This document shows positions 25,611 through 34,484 of a stretch of DNA of 64,000 bases, one piece after another. Below the pieces are notes generated by a model. The model saw nothing but the letters and a program-made list of their open reading frames with translations. It ran no database searches and was not told the origin of the DNA. Numbering within the stretch: position 1 is the first letter of the stretch; the number at the start of each line of letters is the position of its first letter. The stretch comes from Spirochaetales bacterium (GTDB taxonomy: Bacteria > Spirochaetota > Leptospiria > Leptospirales > Leptonemataceae): NCBI GenBank assembly GCA_024233935.1, contig JACKOY010000014.1, forward strand, positions 1 through 64,000. The letters run 5' to 3'. The translations under genes were made by a program, and so were the position numbers.

Positions 25611-28535
25611 ATGGATCGTTATCTCGAACTGTTTCTCGAAGAATCCACCGAGCAGATTGATCTTTTGAACGATGCGTTGCTTGGCGCTGAACGGGATGGC
25701 ACCACCCGCGAAACCATTGAGGAACTATTCCGCGTTGGCCACACGCTGAAGTCCTCGGCCGCCTTCGTCGGTCAGACCCGCATGTCGGAACTCTTCCATA
25801 CCATGGAAGACCTGCTGGATCGCGTGCGTCGCGGAAACACGGCACTCACTTCCGAATCGATCAATCTGTTTTTTCGCCTGGTTGATCGTGTGCGCGCCGC
25901 CCTGGTTCGCCTTTCGACCGGCGAATCCGTAGACGATGATTTCGTTGATCTGCGTGATGAGATCCGGGCGTCGGTCGACTCTGCTTTGGCCGTGGATGCG
26001 CCGGCCCCTGTCGCGGCTTCGCCTTCTTCTCCGGTTGCGCCGGAAGCGGCCCCTGACGGGGATCAGGTCGCGTCCGCTCAGACGCCCGCGCCGGAAGCCG
26101 GGAGTGAGCAATGGATGACGCTCACTTCCGAAGAAGAACAGGAACTTCGCCGGGTGGCCGGTGAGCGACGCATCTATGTTGGAGTGGCCCGCGTGGATCC
26201 GGAAGCGGCGATGAAGAATTTGCGTTACATGCTGCTCTTACAGAACCTCTCTGGCCAGGTCCAGGTTTTCAAGACACTTCCCGAAGCGGGGGAACTCGAA
26301 GGCGACCAGACCGTCGAGAATCTTTCGTTCATTGTCTACGGCGATATTGACCAGGCGGCTCTTATGCGTTTGTGTCAGGTGGATATGATCGAGGACGTGC
26401 GGCTACGGGAATACAACCGATCCCGGGTTGCAACCCGGGATGTGGAACATCGTGAAACCCGGGTCTTGAGTCGGAGCATCAAGGTTTCTTCGGAAAAAAT
26501 TGACTACCTCATGAACAATGTGGGCGAGCTCGTAATTATAAACTCGGGTTTGCAGAAAGTCTATGACGATCTACGAAACGCCTACGGGGAAGGCGGAACG
26601 CTGACTCTCTTGAAAGGTCAGATCGATCAGGTCGTGCGTAACGCGCGTGATTTGCAGTCCGGCATCATGAAGATGCGTATGATTCCTGTGGGCCTGGTGT
26701 TCCAGCGCTTCACACGGGCTGTTCGGGACCTGTCTCAGGAGCTCGGTAAACAGGTGGATCTGGAATTCTTCGGCGAAGACACCGAACTGGACAAGAACAT
26801 TATCGATCTGCTTGCGGAGCCCTTGTTGCACCTGCTTCGCAACGCGCTGGATCACGGCATTGAGTCACCGGAAGTACGCGAGGCGGCCGGGAAAGAACGC
26901 AGGGCTCTCATCCGAATGGGCGCTTACCAGAGTGGGAACAACGTTTGCATTGAAGTTCAGGACGACGGTCGGGGGCTGAACCGCGATCGTATACTGCAAC
27001 GGGCCTTTGAAAACGGGCTGTACGATGGCGCTGCCGACCTGACCGACGAAGAGGCCTTTGATTTTATTTTTCAACCGGGTTTTTCAACTGCTGCTTCGGT
27101 TACCGATCTGAGCGGGCGCGGTGTCGGTATGGACGTGGTGCGCTCCATGGTAGAGGGCTTTAAAGGCAGCATTCAGGTCCGCTCCGCGGCCGGCGAGGGC
27201 ACGACTTTTCTGTTGTACTTCCCGCTGACCCTCGCCATTGTTTCGGCGATTCTGGTTGAGTGCGGTGGCGAGGAGTTCGCCTTTCCCCTCGCCGACGTCA
27301 TTGAGACGGTCAAGGTCGGTCGGGACGAAATTACCGCGCTCCAGGGAAAGGAAATCATCAACCTGCGTGGCGACGTTCTGGGTGTGATGGATCTGGCTGC
27401 GAAGCTGGGCATGCCCCAAAATCAGTCGCCGCAGTTTCCGATCGTGGTCGTAAGTACCGGCAATCGGCGCGTAGGTTTCATAGTGGATCGTCTGCTTGGT
27501 AAGCGCGAAATTGTAATCAAGTCCCTGGAACAGAATTACCGCTCCATCGCCGGTCTGATTGGCGCGAGCATTCTGGGGGACGGACGCATCATCCTGGTGC
27601 TGGATGTGCCCGGGCTGGTCGAAGGTGACCGATTGACGGCCGCGTCTCGGGGCGCCACAGCGGACGCGCACCTGCAGGCCATTCGGGGTTATCAGTCCTT
27701 CGTGACCGATCTGGCCTCCGGGCAGTTCGCGGTGCCGCTTCTGGAAGAAGAGGAAGAGGAGCGGGAAATCCTGCAGGTCTTACACGAAGCCGATGCTGCT
27801 GCTCAGGTGGCTTCGGTCGCTCCGCATCCGGATTTGTCGGCTGTTCCCGACGCTCCCGCGCCGGTCAGCGAGGCGCCTTTTGCCGTGCGCTTCTTGAGTT
27901 CGGGCGCCCCCGAGCCGCCGCGGCAACGGCCACCGGTTCTTTCGGAACTGACCGAAGCCGACCACCGCAAGCTGTTCGAACTTCTGGTCACGGGCATGCA
28001 AAACGCCGGTCGGGTGCTTTCCGAACTGATCGGTGTCGGGGTTGATGTGACCGTGCCCGAGTTTCGCACGGTCGACCGGGACGAATTGAGCAGCACCCTG
28101 GCCGGCCGCATTGTTGGCGTTCAGGTGGCCATGGAGGGCGGGCTTGACGGACAGGTTTTTCTCGTCTTCGACCAGGCGACCGGTCTGAAAGCCGCGGCCG
28201 ACTTAATGGGGTATGTGGCCGACGAAACGAATCAGGAGTTGCCGGAAGAAGACGTGCGCTCGGTGCTGTCCGAGCTCGCCAATATCGTCGGCGCCAATCT
28301 GATGAACGAACTTTCCCGGCGCACGGGACTCACCATCATGCCCGGCGTGCCTGACTTCTTCAGGGGCGGCTATCGGGACCTGCTGCATCGCATCGATACG
28401 CACGATGATGAGGGCGATCCTCTGCAGATGCTGTATGTCATGGCCGACTTCTTTCGCCCGGATCTGGATTTCTTTTCGCGCCTCCTGATCCTGCCCACCG
28501 CCTCAGCGCTGGCGCGTATTCTGAACCGGTTGTGA
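25611..28535 (+). CDS. cheA: Chemotaxis histidine kinase CheA with C-terminal CheC-type phosphatase domain
   Basis: 974 residues. An Hpt domain holds the phosphorylated H44 (VGHTLKSSA). After a Pro/Ala linker (about 125-165) comes a P2-like segment, then the dimerisation helices, the ATPase (N box LLRNALDHGIESPE near 406, DDGRGLN, GRGVGMDVV) and a CheW-like domain from about 540 to 685. Residues about 780-974 match CheC over its full length: SELIGVGVDVTVPEF, then SVLSELANIVGANLMNEL, and GLTIMPGVPDF. The second phosphatase site SxxxExxN is intact (S884, E888, N891). In the first, E790 remains but the following asparagine is valine. So the kinase may carry its own CheY-P phosphatase. Starts 1 nt after cheW. 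Confidence 0.95.
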   Translation: MDRYLELFLEESTEQIDLLNDALLGAERDGTTRETIEELFRVGHTLKSSAAFVGQTRMSELFHTMEDLLDRVRRGNTALTSESINLFFRLVDRVRAALVRLSTGESVDDDFVDLRDEIRASVDSALAVDAPAPVAASPSSPVAPEAAPDGDQVASAQTPAPEAGSEQWMTLTSEEEQELRRVAGERRIYVGVARVDPEAAMKNLRYMLLLQNLSGQVQVFKTLPEAGELEGDQTVENLSFIVYGDIDQAALMRLCQVDMIEDVRLREYNRSRVATRDVEHRETRVLSRSIKVSSEKIDYLMNNVGELVIINSGLQKVYDDLRNAYGEGGTLTLLKGQIDQVVRNARDLQSGIMKMRMIPVGLVFQRFTRAVRDLSQELGKQVDLEFFGEDTELDKNIIDLLAEPLLHLLRNALDHGIESPEVREAAGKERRALIRMGAYQSGNNVCIEVQDDGRGLNRDRILQRAFENGLYDGAADLTDEEAFDFIFQPGFSTAASVTDLSGRGVGMDVVRSMVEGFKGSIQVRSAAGEGTTFLLYFPLTLAIVSAILVECGGEEFAFPLADVIETVKVGRDEITALQGKEIINLRGDVLGVMDLAAKLGMPQNQSPQFPIVVVSTGNRRVGFIVDRLLGKREIVIKSLEQNYRSIAGLIGASILGDGRIILVLDVPGLVEGDRLTAASRGATADAHLQAIRGYQSFVTDLASGQFAVPLLEEEEEEREILQVLHEADAAAQVASVAPHPDLSAVPDAPAPVSEAPFAVRFLSSGAPEPPRQRPPVLSELTEADHRKLFELLVTGMQNAGRVLSELIGVGVDVTVPEFRTVDRDELSSTLAGRIVGVQVAMEGGLDGQVFLVFDQATGLKAAADLMGYVADETNQELPEEDVRSVLSELANIVGANLMNELSRRTGLTIMPGVPDFFRGGYRDLLHRIDTHDDEGDPLQMLYVMADFFRPDLDFFSRLLILPTASALARILNRL

Positions 28536-28539
28536 TGCG

Positions 28540-29580
28540 ATGCCCTTTGAGGTGCTGGTTGTAGACGACTCGCCACTTGTGCGGGCCTTCGTGCGCGATG
28601 TAATCGAGCAGGAATCAGATGTGCACGTGTGCGCGGAGGCGCGCGATGGTCGCGAGGCTCTCGCAGCCCTCGAACGCCAATCCGCGGATCTGATCATTCT
28701 GGATGTGGAGATGCCCGGCATGGATGGGCTGGAGACTCTCGGGCAACTCAAGAAACGCGGGAACACGGTTCCGGTTGTGATGCTTTCGGGCCTGACCGGC
28801 CAGGGCGCCATCACCACGCTCCGGGCGCTGGATCTGGGAGCGGTGGATTTCATAACAAAGCCGGGTCCTACGGGCGAACTGAAAAACATCGCATCGGCTC
28901 TGCGAAACGTGATCAAAGACCTGCGACTCCGGGAAGATCAGAGCGTTGCACACGACGTGCCCCTTTCCCGCGACCACCGGGTCAGGTCCCCCGGGACCAT
29001 CGCAAAATGTGAGCTTCTGGTGATCGGTGCCTCGGCCGGCGGTCCGGTTGCGATCAGGACCATTCTGGAACAACTGCCTTCAACGTTTCCCGCACCCATT
29101 GTGATTGTGCAGCATATGCCGCCGGTTTATACAGCGGCTTTTGCCCGGCGCCTGGACGAGGTGTGCGCTCTTAACGTGCGGGAGGGGCATGAGGGGCAAC
29201 GACTGGAAGCCGGGACGGCCGTGCTTGCTCCGGGTGGCTTTCACACACATCTGCAAAGAAGCGGGCCCGACATCGTGCTGGCGCTCGAAGCGGCGCCGGC
29301 CCGAAACTTTGCCAGTCCCGCCATCGACCCAACCTTTTCCGATGCAGCCCGAGTTGTGGGCCCAGGGGTTGTGGGCCTGCTTTTGACAGGCATGGGTAGC
29401 GACGGAGTGCAGGGGCTACGCGCCATACGTGAAGCGAATGGTCACACGCTGGCACAGGATCGGGGCTCCAGCGTGGTTTTCGGCATGAATCGGCGGGCCA
29501 TTGAGCAGGGTCTGGTCGATCGCACCGTATCCCTCAAAAATGTGGTTGAAGTTCTATCCGCTTATTTTCCCTATCCATAG
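28540..29580 (+). CDS. cheB: Chemotaxis methylesterase/deamidase CheB
   Basis: 346 residues. The receiver domain (1-120) has VVDDSPLVR, the phosphoacceptor aspartate in IILDVEMPGMDG, and a KPGP lysine. The methylesterase domain (about 155-345) has the catalytic serine in IGASAGGPVAIR, histidine in VIVQHMPPVYT, and aspartate in GMGSDGVQGL. It removes methyl groups from chemoreceptors in response to CheA phosphorylation. No cheR or chemoreceptor gene lies in the window. Confidence 0.97.
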   Translation: MPFEVLVVDDSPLVRAFVRDVIEQESDVHVCAEARDGREALAALERQSADLIILDVEMPGMDGLETLGQLKKRGNTVPVVMLSGLTGQGAITTLRALDLGAVDFITKPGPTGELKNIASALRNVIKDLRLREDQSVAHDVPLSRDHRVRSPGTIAKCELLVIGASAGGPVAIRTILEQLPSTFPAPIVIVQHMPPVYTAAFARRLDEVCALNVREGHEGQRLEAGTAVLAPGGFHTHLQRSGPDIVLALEAAPARNFASPAIDPTFSDAARVVGPGVVGLLLTGMGSDGVQGLRAIREANGHTLAQDRGSSVVFGMNRRAIEQGLVDRTVSLKNVVEVLSAYFPYP

Positions 29581-29617
29581 GCAGGGGCCCGGCCATTCTG
29601 GGCGAAAGGTTCTTTTT

Positions 29618-29977
29618 GTGGCTCGCGTACTAATTGTTGATGACGCCAAGTTTATGCGCACGTTGGTGCGCGATGCATTGAATGCCGCCGGGCATGAAGT
29701 GGTCGGCGAGGCCGAAAACGGAAACGAAGCCGTAAAGCTGTACGGCGAGTTGAAGCCCGATCTGGTCACCATGGACATCACCATGCGTGAAAAAGATGGT
29801 CTGCAGGCTGCCGGCGAAATTCTCAAGAGCGATGCGAAAGCGCGCATCATCATGGTGACCGCTCTGGGCCAGGAAGATCTGCTCGGAAAGGCGATCAAAC
29901 TGGGCGTGAAAGATTTCGTCGTGAAGCCTTTTCCTCCGGAACGTCTTCAGCAGGCCGCCGCAAAGGCGCTCGCCTGA
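29618..29977 (+). CDS. cheY: Chemotaxis response regulator CheY
   Basis: 119 residues, a single receiver domain. The start is taken as a GTG (VARVLIVDDAKFMRT), preceded by GAAAGGT. The acidic pair is in IVDDAK, the phosphoacceptor aspartate in VTMDITMREKDG, the threonine in VTALGQ and the lysine in VVKPFPPERL. Phospho-CheY would set flagellar motor direction. Its dephosphorylation could be by the CheC domain carried on CheA. Confidence 0.95.
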   Translation: MARVLIVDDAKFMRTLVRDALNAAGHEVVGEAENGNEAVKLYGELKPDLVTMDITMREKDGLQAAGEILKSDAKARIIMVTALGQEDLLGKAIKLGVKDFVVKPFPPERLQQAAAKALA

Positions 29978-29986
29978 GGTGGATCA

Positions 29987-30865
29987 ATGCCGCAATCGGG
30001 CGGACCCACGCATACAACACCATCCGAAGCCGACGCTTCGCAAGATGCTGGCCCCGTGGCCGGTCAGGAAGAGGAGACTTCCGCTTCCGATCGGGCCGAG
30101 GCCTTGAATCGTTTCCGCGTGCGCTGGACCAATGTGCAAACCGGCGAACCGGAAGAGGGCCCGCTTTACGTGCTCTGGGACCTGATTGAATCGTACCGCG
30201 TCGATATTTTTGAAGTCTCGTTGCTGCGTATCACCGAAGACTTCGTACATTTTCTGAAAAGCGCCCTCGACCTGCAGATGGAACTGGCCTCCTCGTTTGC
30301 CGTCATGGCTTCCCGGCTGCTGTACTACAAGAGCCGGGCCCTGCTTCCCGACCCCGGTTTTGAAGAGTCCGACGACGAACCGCGCCTGCCCCCCGAGCTG
30401 GTGCAGCAACTGCTTGAGTACCGCAAGTTTCAGATGGCGGCCGAAAAGCTGCGGGATTTGGACGAAGTAGCCGGTGGCCTTCTGGCCCGCGACACCGGAA
30501 TGGTTCCGGAACTGGGCGGCGACAGCGGTGAGTGGCTGGACGTGAGTGTTGTGGACATGATCCAGGCCTACAGCCGGCTACTGCGTCGATTAGATGAAGT
30601 GGAAAACGGCCCCGAGGGCATGGAGCTTGCGACGGAACAGTTCTCCGTTGAAGACAAGATCGAATACCTGCGCAGTCTATTGCTCGAAGCGCAAAGCTTT
30701 TCCTTTGATGAGCTTTTTGAGAACGTCGAAAACATGCAGCGGGTCGAGTTGATTGCAACTTTTCTGGCCTTGCTTGAGTTGAGCCGCGTTGGCGAGATCG
30801 TCCTGCGCCAAAAGCGTAATTTTGGAGAAATACGCATCTTCAAGAAATCGGTTCTCGTGCACTGA
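29987..30865 (+). CDS. scpA: Segregation and condensation protein ScpA
   Basis: 292 residues. Kleisin features are visible: YVLWDLIESYRVDIFEVSLLRITEDFVHFL in the N-terminal region (here split over two motifs), MASRLLYYKSRALLP, and the C-terminal winged helix around VELIATFLALLELSRVGEIVLRQ. The N-terminal 38 residues are an acidic, polar extension. ScpA bridges the SMC dimer in chromosome condensation. Starts 9 nt after cheY. Confidence 0.93.
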   Translation: MPQSGGPTHTTPSEADASQDAGPVAGQEEETSASDRAEALNRFRVRWTNVQTGEPEEGPLYVLWDLIESYRVDIFEVSLLRITEDFVHFLKSALDLQMELASSFAVMASRLLYYKSRALLPDPGFEESDDEPRLPPELVQQLLEYRKFQMAAEKLRDLDEVAGGLLARDTGMVPELGGDSGEWLDVSVVDMIQAYSRLLRRLDEVENGPEGMELATEQFSVEDKIEYLRSLLLEAQSFSFDELFENVENMQRVELIATFLALLELSRVGEIVLRQKRNFGEIRIFKKSVLVH

Positions 30866-30885
30866 GCCCCGTATTGGCCTTCCGG

Positions 30886-30939
30886 GGTCGGCCGGTTCTT
30901 TGTTCGAGCCGGGAAATGCTTGATCTTGCAGGGCCGACC
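30886..30939. repeat. Inverted repeat between scpA and scpB
   Basis: GGTCGGCC (30886-30893) and GGCCGACC (30932-30939) are perfect inverted repeats with a 38-nt loop, itself containing a smaller GC stem. A further CCCCG/CGGGG stem lies at 30868-30887. No T run follows. The 121-nt gap might fold in the transcript and change scpB expression. Confidence 0.4.
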
Positions 30940-30986
30940 GTTTCCCTGGATGGCCTGCCCCGAGCGGCGGAGCGGACAAAAGCCCC

Positions 30987-31652
30987 ATGAGCAAGAAAGA
31001 AACCTCCGATTCCGACTCCCAACAGGAAGATGGGACTTCTGCGCCGATCGTTCACCTACCGGTTAGTGAGGCCACCGAAGCCGGCCTGCCGGAGCCGCGG
31101 GAACTCGACCACGATGAGATTCACTACTATCGGGGACTTGTGGAGTGTATTCTATTTCTCTCGACCGAGCCGGTCGCGCTTTCGGCCCTGGCCAGACGTT
31201 GTCAGCTGGACCGCGCCAATACGCGCATGCTGGTCGATAGTTTGATTGACGACCATGCGGAGCGCGACGGCGGATTTCTTTTGCGCGAAATAGCAGGCGG
31301 TTACCAATTCACAACCAGCGAACGCTATAGCCAGGCCATGAAGGAGCTCTTTAAGGAGCAAAAGCGCGAGACCCTTTCGCGTTCCACTCTGGAGACGCTG
31401 GCCATCATCTGCTACCGCCAGCCGATCACGCTACCGGAAATAGACGAGGTACGTGGTGTAAATAGCCGGGCAATGGTAACGACCCTGCTGCAAAAGAAGT
31501 TGGTCAAACCGCAGGGGTACCGCCCGGTTCCGGGGCGTCCGACTCTTTACGTAACCACGCGCAACTTTCTAACTCATTTTGCTTTGAATTCGCTGGCCGA
31601 TCTACCTCCCCTCGAAGATATCAAAGAACTCAAATTTGACGATCTGGATTGA
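30987..31652 (+). CDS. scpB: Segregation and condensation protein ScpB
   Basis: 221 residues. Two winged-helix domains: LVECILFLSTEPVALSALAR to about residue 115, and LSRSTLETLAIICYRQPITLPEIDEVRG followed by GRPTLYVTTRNFLTHFALNSL. ScpB is the KITE subunit that binds ScpA in the SMC complex. The first 40 residues are a polar extension. The stop overlaps a possible TTG start of pheA. Confidence 0.95.
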   Translation: MSKKETSDSDSQQEDGTSAPIVHLPVSEATEAGLPEPRELDHDEIHYYRGLVECILFLSTEPVALSALARRCQLDRANTRMLVDSLIDDHAERDGGFLLREIAGGYQFTTSERYSQAMKELFKEQKRETLSRSTLETLAIICYRQPITLPEIDEVRGVNSRAMVTTLLQKKLVKPQGYRPVPGRPTLYVTTRNFLTHFALNSLADLPPLEDIKELKFDDLD

Positions 31653-31660
31653 CCGACTCT

Positions 31661-32812
31661 ATGGGCGAGCCTTCCGAAGACCCCGAGTTGTCCCTGGACG
31701 CGTTGCGCGAGAAGATCAACGAAACCGATCGCCAGCTCGTGCGCATGATTATGGAACGCGCGCTGCTGGTTCGCAGGATAGGCGAGTCCAAACGACAGGC
31801 CGGGACCGCCATCTACCGGCCCGATCGGGAAAAGCAGGTTTATCAGAACATCGCCCGCTTTGCCCGCGAGGCCTACGGCCAGCAGATGCCGATGCCCCTG
31901 TCGGTACTCGAGCACATTTACCGGGAGATCATGTCGGGTTCGATTGCGATCGAAGGCGGGCCCGGGGTGGCCTATCTGGGCCCTCCCGCTTCGTTTTCGC
32001 ATCAAGCACTCCGGGCCCGCTTTGGAGCCTCCCTGCGGGCGCGACCGGAAGACACGATTCAGGCCGTTTTTCGCGCGGTAGAATCGGGTCGTGATGTCAG
32101 CTTTGGTGTCGTGCCGGTCGACAACACAACCGAGGGCGCGGTGGGCCCGACTCTGGACATGTTTCTTACCTCGGAGCTGCGGGTGTACGCGGAGCACTAT
32201 TTGCGGGTCGAGCTGAATTTGTTGTACCACAAAGAGGCCCCGCTGTCCGAGATCAAGCGCCTCTATACACTGCGCATAGCCCGCGAACAATGCCGCGACT
32301 GGATGAGCCGGAGCTTTGCTCGCGATCAGCTGGAAGTCGTGGAAATGTCCAGCACGGCCGCCGCTGCGCGTGCCGCAGCCGAGCGAAAGGATGGGGCCGC
32401 CGTGGCTTCTGAGCTGGCCGCCGAAACCTACGGCCTGACAATACTTGAGAGAAACATTGAAGATCACGCGCATAACGCGACGCGCTTTTTCGTAATCGGC
32501 ACGGAGCAGACGCCCCCAACTGGAGACGACAAAACTTCAATTCTGTGCTCGGTTCACGATCGACCCGGCAGCCTTTATCACATGCTGGAACCCTTTGGCC
32601 AATCGGGCGTGAATTTGACGCGCATTGAATCCCGGCCCAGTCGCCTGAGTTACGGCGACTACAACTTCTTCATCGATTTTTCCGGGCACCATGAAGACGA
32701 GGCCATTCGCAGACTTTTGCAAAAAGTCGAACAACACACGTCACGTCTAAAAGTACTGGGTTCCTACCCGCGTATGGATAAGCCCTGGGAAAGCCGGTCG
32801 GTTTCCCCATGA
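31661..32812 (+). CDS. pheA: Bifunctional chorismate mutase/prephenate dehydratase
   Basis: About 383 residues from the ATG at 31661; a TTG at 31649 overlapping the scpB stop is an equally possible start. Residues about 10-95 are an AroQ mutase helix bundle (LDALREKINETDRQLVRMI, KQVYQNIARFAREAYG). Residues about 105-285 are the dehydratase (VAYLGPPASFSHQA, VPVDNTTEGAVGPTLD, and the TRF motif in NATRFFVIG). An ACT domain (about 295-370) carries ESRPSR and binds phenylalanine for feedback. Converts chorismate to phenylpyruvate. tyrA follows with an ATGA overlap. Confidence 0.96.
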   Translation: MGEPSEDPELSLDALREKINETDRQLVRMIMERALLVRRIGESKRQAGTAIYRPDREKQVYQNIARFAREAYGQQMPMPLSVLEHIYREIMSGSIAIEGGPGVAYLGPPASFSHQALRARFGASLRARPEDTIQAVFRAVESGRDVSFGVVPVDNTTEGAVGPTLDMFLTSELRVYAEHYLRVELNLLYHKEAPLSEIKRLYTLRIAREQCRDWMSRSFARDQLEVVEMSSTAAAARAAAERKDGAAVASELAAETYGLTILERNIEDHAHNATRFFVIGTEQTPPTGDDKTSILCSVHDRPGSLYHMLEPFGQSGVNLTRIESRPSRLSYGDYNFFIDFSGHHEDEAIRRLLQKVEQHTSRLKVLGSYPRMDKPWESRSVSP

Positions 32813-33720
32813 ATGCGGCCCAGGAATTTCCGTTTCGCTCGGTCTTGATTTTCGGAATGGGAATGATGGGCGCTTCTCTGGCGCTTGCCATTCGCAAGAA
32901 GACCGCCGGGAGTGTGCGCATTGACGCGGTCGTTCGCAGTACGTCGAGCGCTGCCTATATTCGCGAAGCCGGCCTGGCCGATCAATGCGTTCAGGTTCAT
33001 GCTCCGGAAGAAGTGGCAGGCTTTGACTTCAGTCCGTACGATCTGATTGTGCTTGGCGTCCCGCCGCGGACCATTGAGGCGCTCCTGCCTTCGTTTCCGG
33101 CCTGCAAAGCGGTCTTTACCGATCTATCCTCGACCCGTCGCGCTGTGCATGCTGCTTTTGCCCGGCGCCCGGATCTCGATTTTGTGGGTTCGCATCCCAT
33201 GTGTGGCTCGGAAAATCAGGGTGCGGCTCACGGGCAGGCCGAACTTTACGCCGGTCGCTTGTGTCTTCTGCTCTGCGATGAGCACGCCCGGCCCCAATCG
33301 ATTGAAGCCATCACGCAGCTCTGGCGCAGCCTGGGCATGCACACGGGACAAATTCCGGTCGCGGCTCACGACGAAGTGCTGGCATTTCTCTCGCACGCGC
33401 CGCATGTGCTCTCCTCGCTTTTGACCCTGTGGGCCGAATCGAGCGAGCGTGTGCGCCAGAGTAGCGAGCAGACTCCCATCCCGATCACCGGGGGTGGATT
33501 TAAGGACATGTCCCGCATTGCCGGTTCGAATCCCGAGATGTGGACCGATATCATGCTGACTAACGGGGATCATGTGCGCGAGGCCCTGCGCGCGTTTCAT
33601 GGACTTCTCGGAGAGTTGTTGCAGGAGTTTGACGGGCGCACCGCCCCGCAGTGGCAGGAGTGGTTCCGTTCGGCGCGGCTGGCGCGGAACCGTTTGTGTG
33701 GCTACGAAAAGGATTTGTGA
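32809..33720 (+). CDS. tyrA: Prephenate/arogenate dehydrogenase TyrA
   Basis: 303 residues. NAD-binding GMGMMGASLA near residue 16 is followed by VLGVPPRTIEALLP, TDLSSTRRAV and the catalytic-region motif VGSHPMCGSENQGA. The C-terminal helical domain includes GGGFKDMSRIAGSNPEMWTD. It turns prephenate (or arogenate) into 4-hydroxyphenylpyruvate (or tyrosine). Overlaps pheA by 4 nt, so phenylalanine and tyrosine branches are co-expressed. No ACT domain is present. Confidence 0.94.
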   Translation: MNAAQEFPFRSVLIFGMGMMGASLALAIRKKTAGSVRIDAVVRSTSSAAYIREAGLADQCVQVHAPEEVAGFDFSPYDLIVLGVPPRTIEALLPSFPACKAVFTDLSSTRRAVHAAFARRPDLDFVGSHPMCGSENQGAAHGQAELYAGRLCLLLCDEHARPQSIEAITQLWRSLGMHTGQIPVAAHDEVLAFLSHAPHVLSSLLTLWAESSERVRQSSEQTPIPITGGGFKDMSRIAGSNPEMWTDIMLTNGDHVREALRAFHGLLGELLQEFDGRTAPQWQEWFRSARLARNRLCGYEKDL

Positions 33721-33742
33721 TTTGGGGCCGGTTGAAAAGCGC

Positions 33743-34429
33743 ATGGTAATCACTCTGGATGGCCCGGCAGGTTCGGGCAAAAGCACGATAGCGGGACGGC
33801 TGGCAAAGGAACTTGGCTTTGTGCATGCCGATTCCGGCGCCATGTACCGCACCCTGACTCTGGCCTGTATGCGTGTGCTGGGCCCGGGGCAAACCGCCGA
33901 TGACTTCGGTCGTGACATCCGCGAGGCCGGGATCGATCCTGCGGGTCTGGATTGCCATGCCCGCATCGAAAATGGCGCGCAGGTAAACCTCATTGGAAAA
34001 GACGACGTCGGTTCGGAGATACGCACACCGTTGGTAACGGCCCGAATTCGGTACATTGCGGACTCCCGGGCGTTCCGGGAAGCAGTCAACACCATGTTGC
34101 GTGACTTCGCGACCACGACAGATTTGGTGGTCGATGGGCGTGATATTGGCACCGTGGTTTTTCCTGAAGCCGGCCTCAAATTCTATCTGGACGCAAGTAG
34201 CGAAACCAGGGCCGCGCGCCGGCTGCGTGAATTCCGTTTGCGTGATCCTTCCTTTGAAGGCAGCCTTGACCGGATTCAGGCCGACATCGAACGGCGGGAT
34301 CGGGAGGACCGTGATCGACCGTTTGGAGCATTGCAGCGCCCCGCTGATTCGATTCTTATTGACACATCCACCCTGGACCCGGATGGTGTTCTGAACCGAC
34401 TTCTGGGTCATCTTCAGATACATTTTTGA
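33743..34429 (+). CDS. cmk: Cytidylate kinase
   Basis: 228 residues, the usual size. P-loop GPAGSGKST near residue 8, then ADSGAMYRTLTLACM, RTPLVTARIRYIAD-type CMP-binding segment, DGRDIGTVVFPEAGLKFYLDA (split motif), and the RRDREDRDR lid. Phosphorylates CMP and dCMP. An in-frame TTG at 33722 is an alternative start. Placed just before rpsA, an order kept in many bacteria; the aroA gene that often lies between tyrA and cmk is absent. Confidence 0.96.
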   Translation: MVITLDGPAGSGKSTIAGRLAKELGFVHADSGAMYRTLTLACMRVLGPGQTADDFGRDIREAGIDPAGLDCHARIENGAQVNLIGKDDVGSEIRTPLVTARIRYIADSRAFREAVNTMLRDFATTTDLVVDGRDIGTVVFPEAGLKFYLDASSETRAARRLREFRLRDPSFEGSLDRIQADIERRDREDRDRPFGALQRPADSILIDTSTLDPDGVLNRLLGHLQIHF

Positions 34430-34484
34430 CTCGCCTTTAGCTGCCGGGTTTTTGCGGCAAACAACGCACATCGAAATCAAATAC

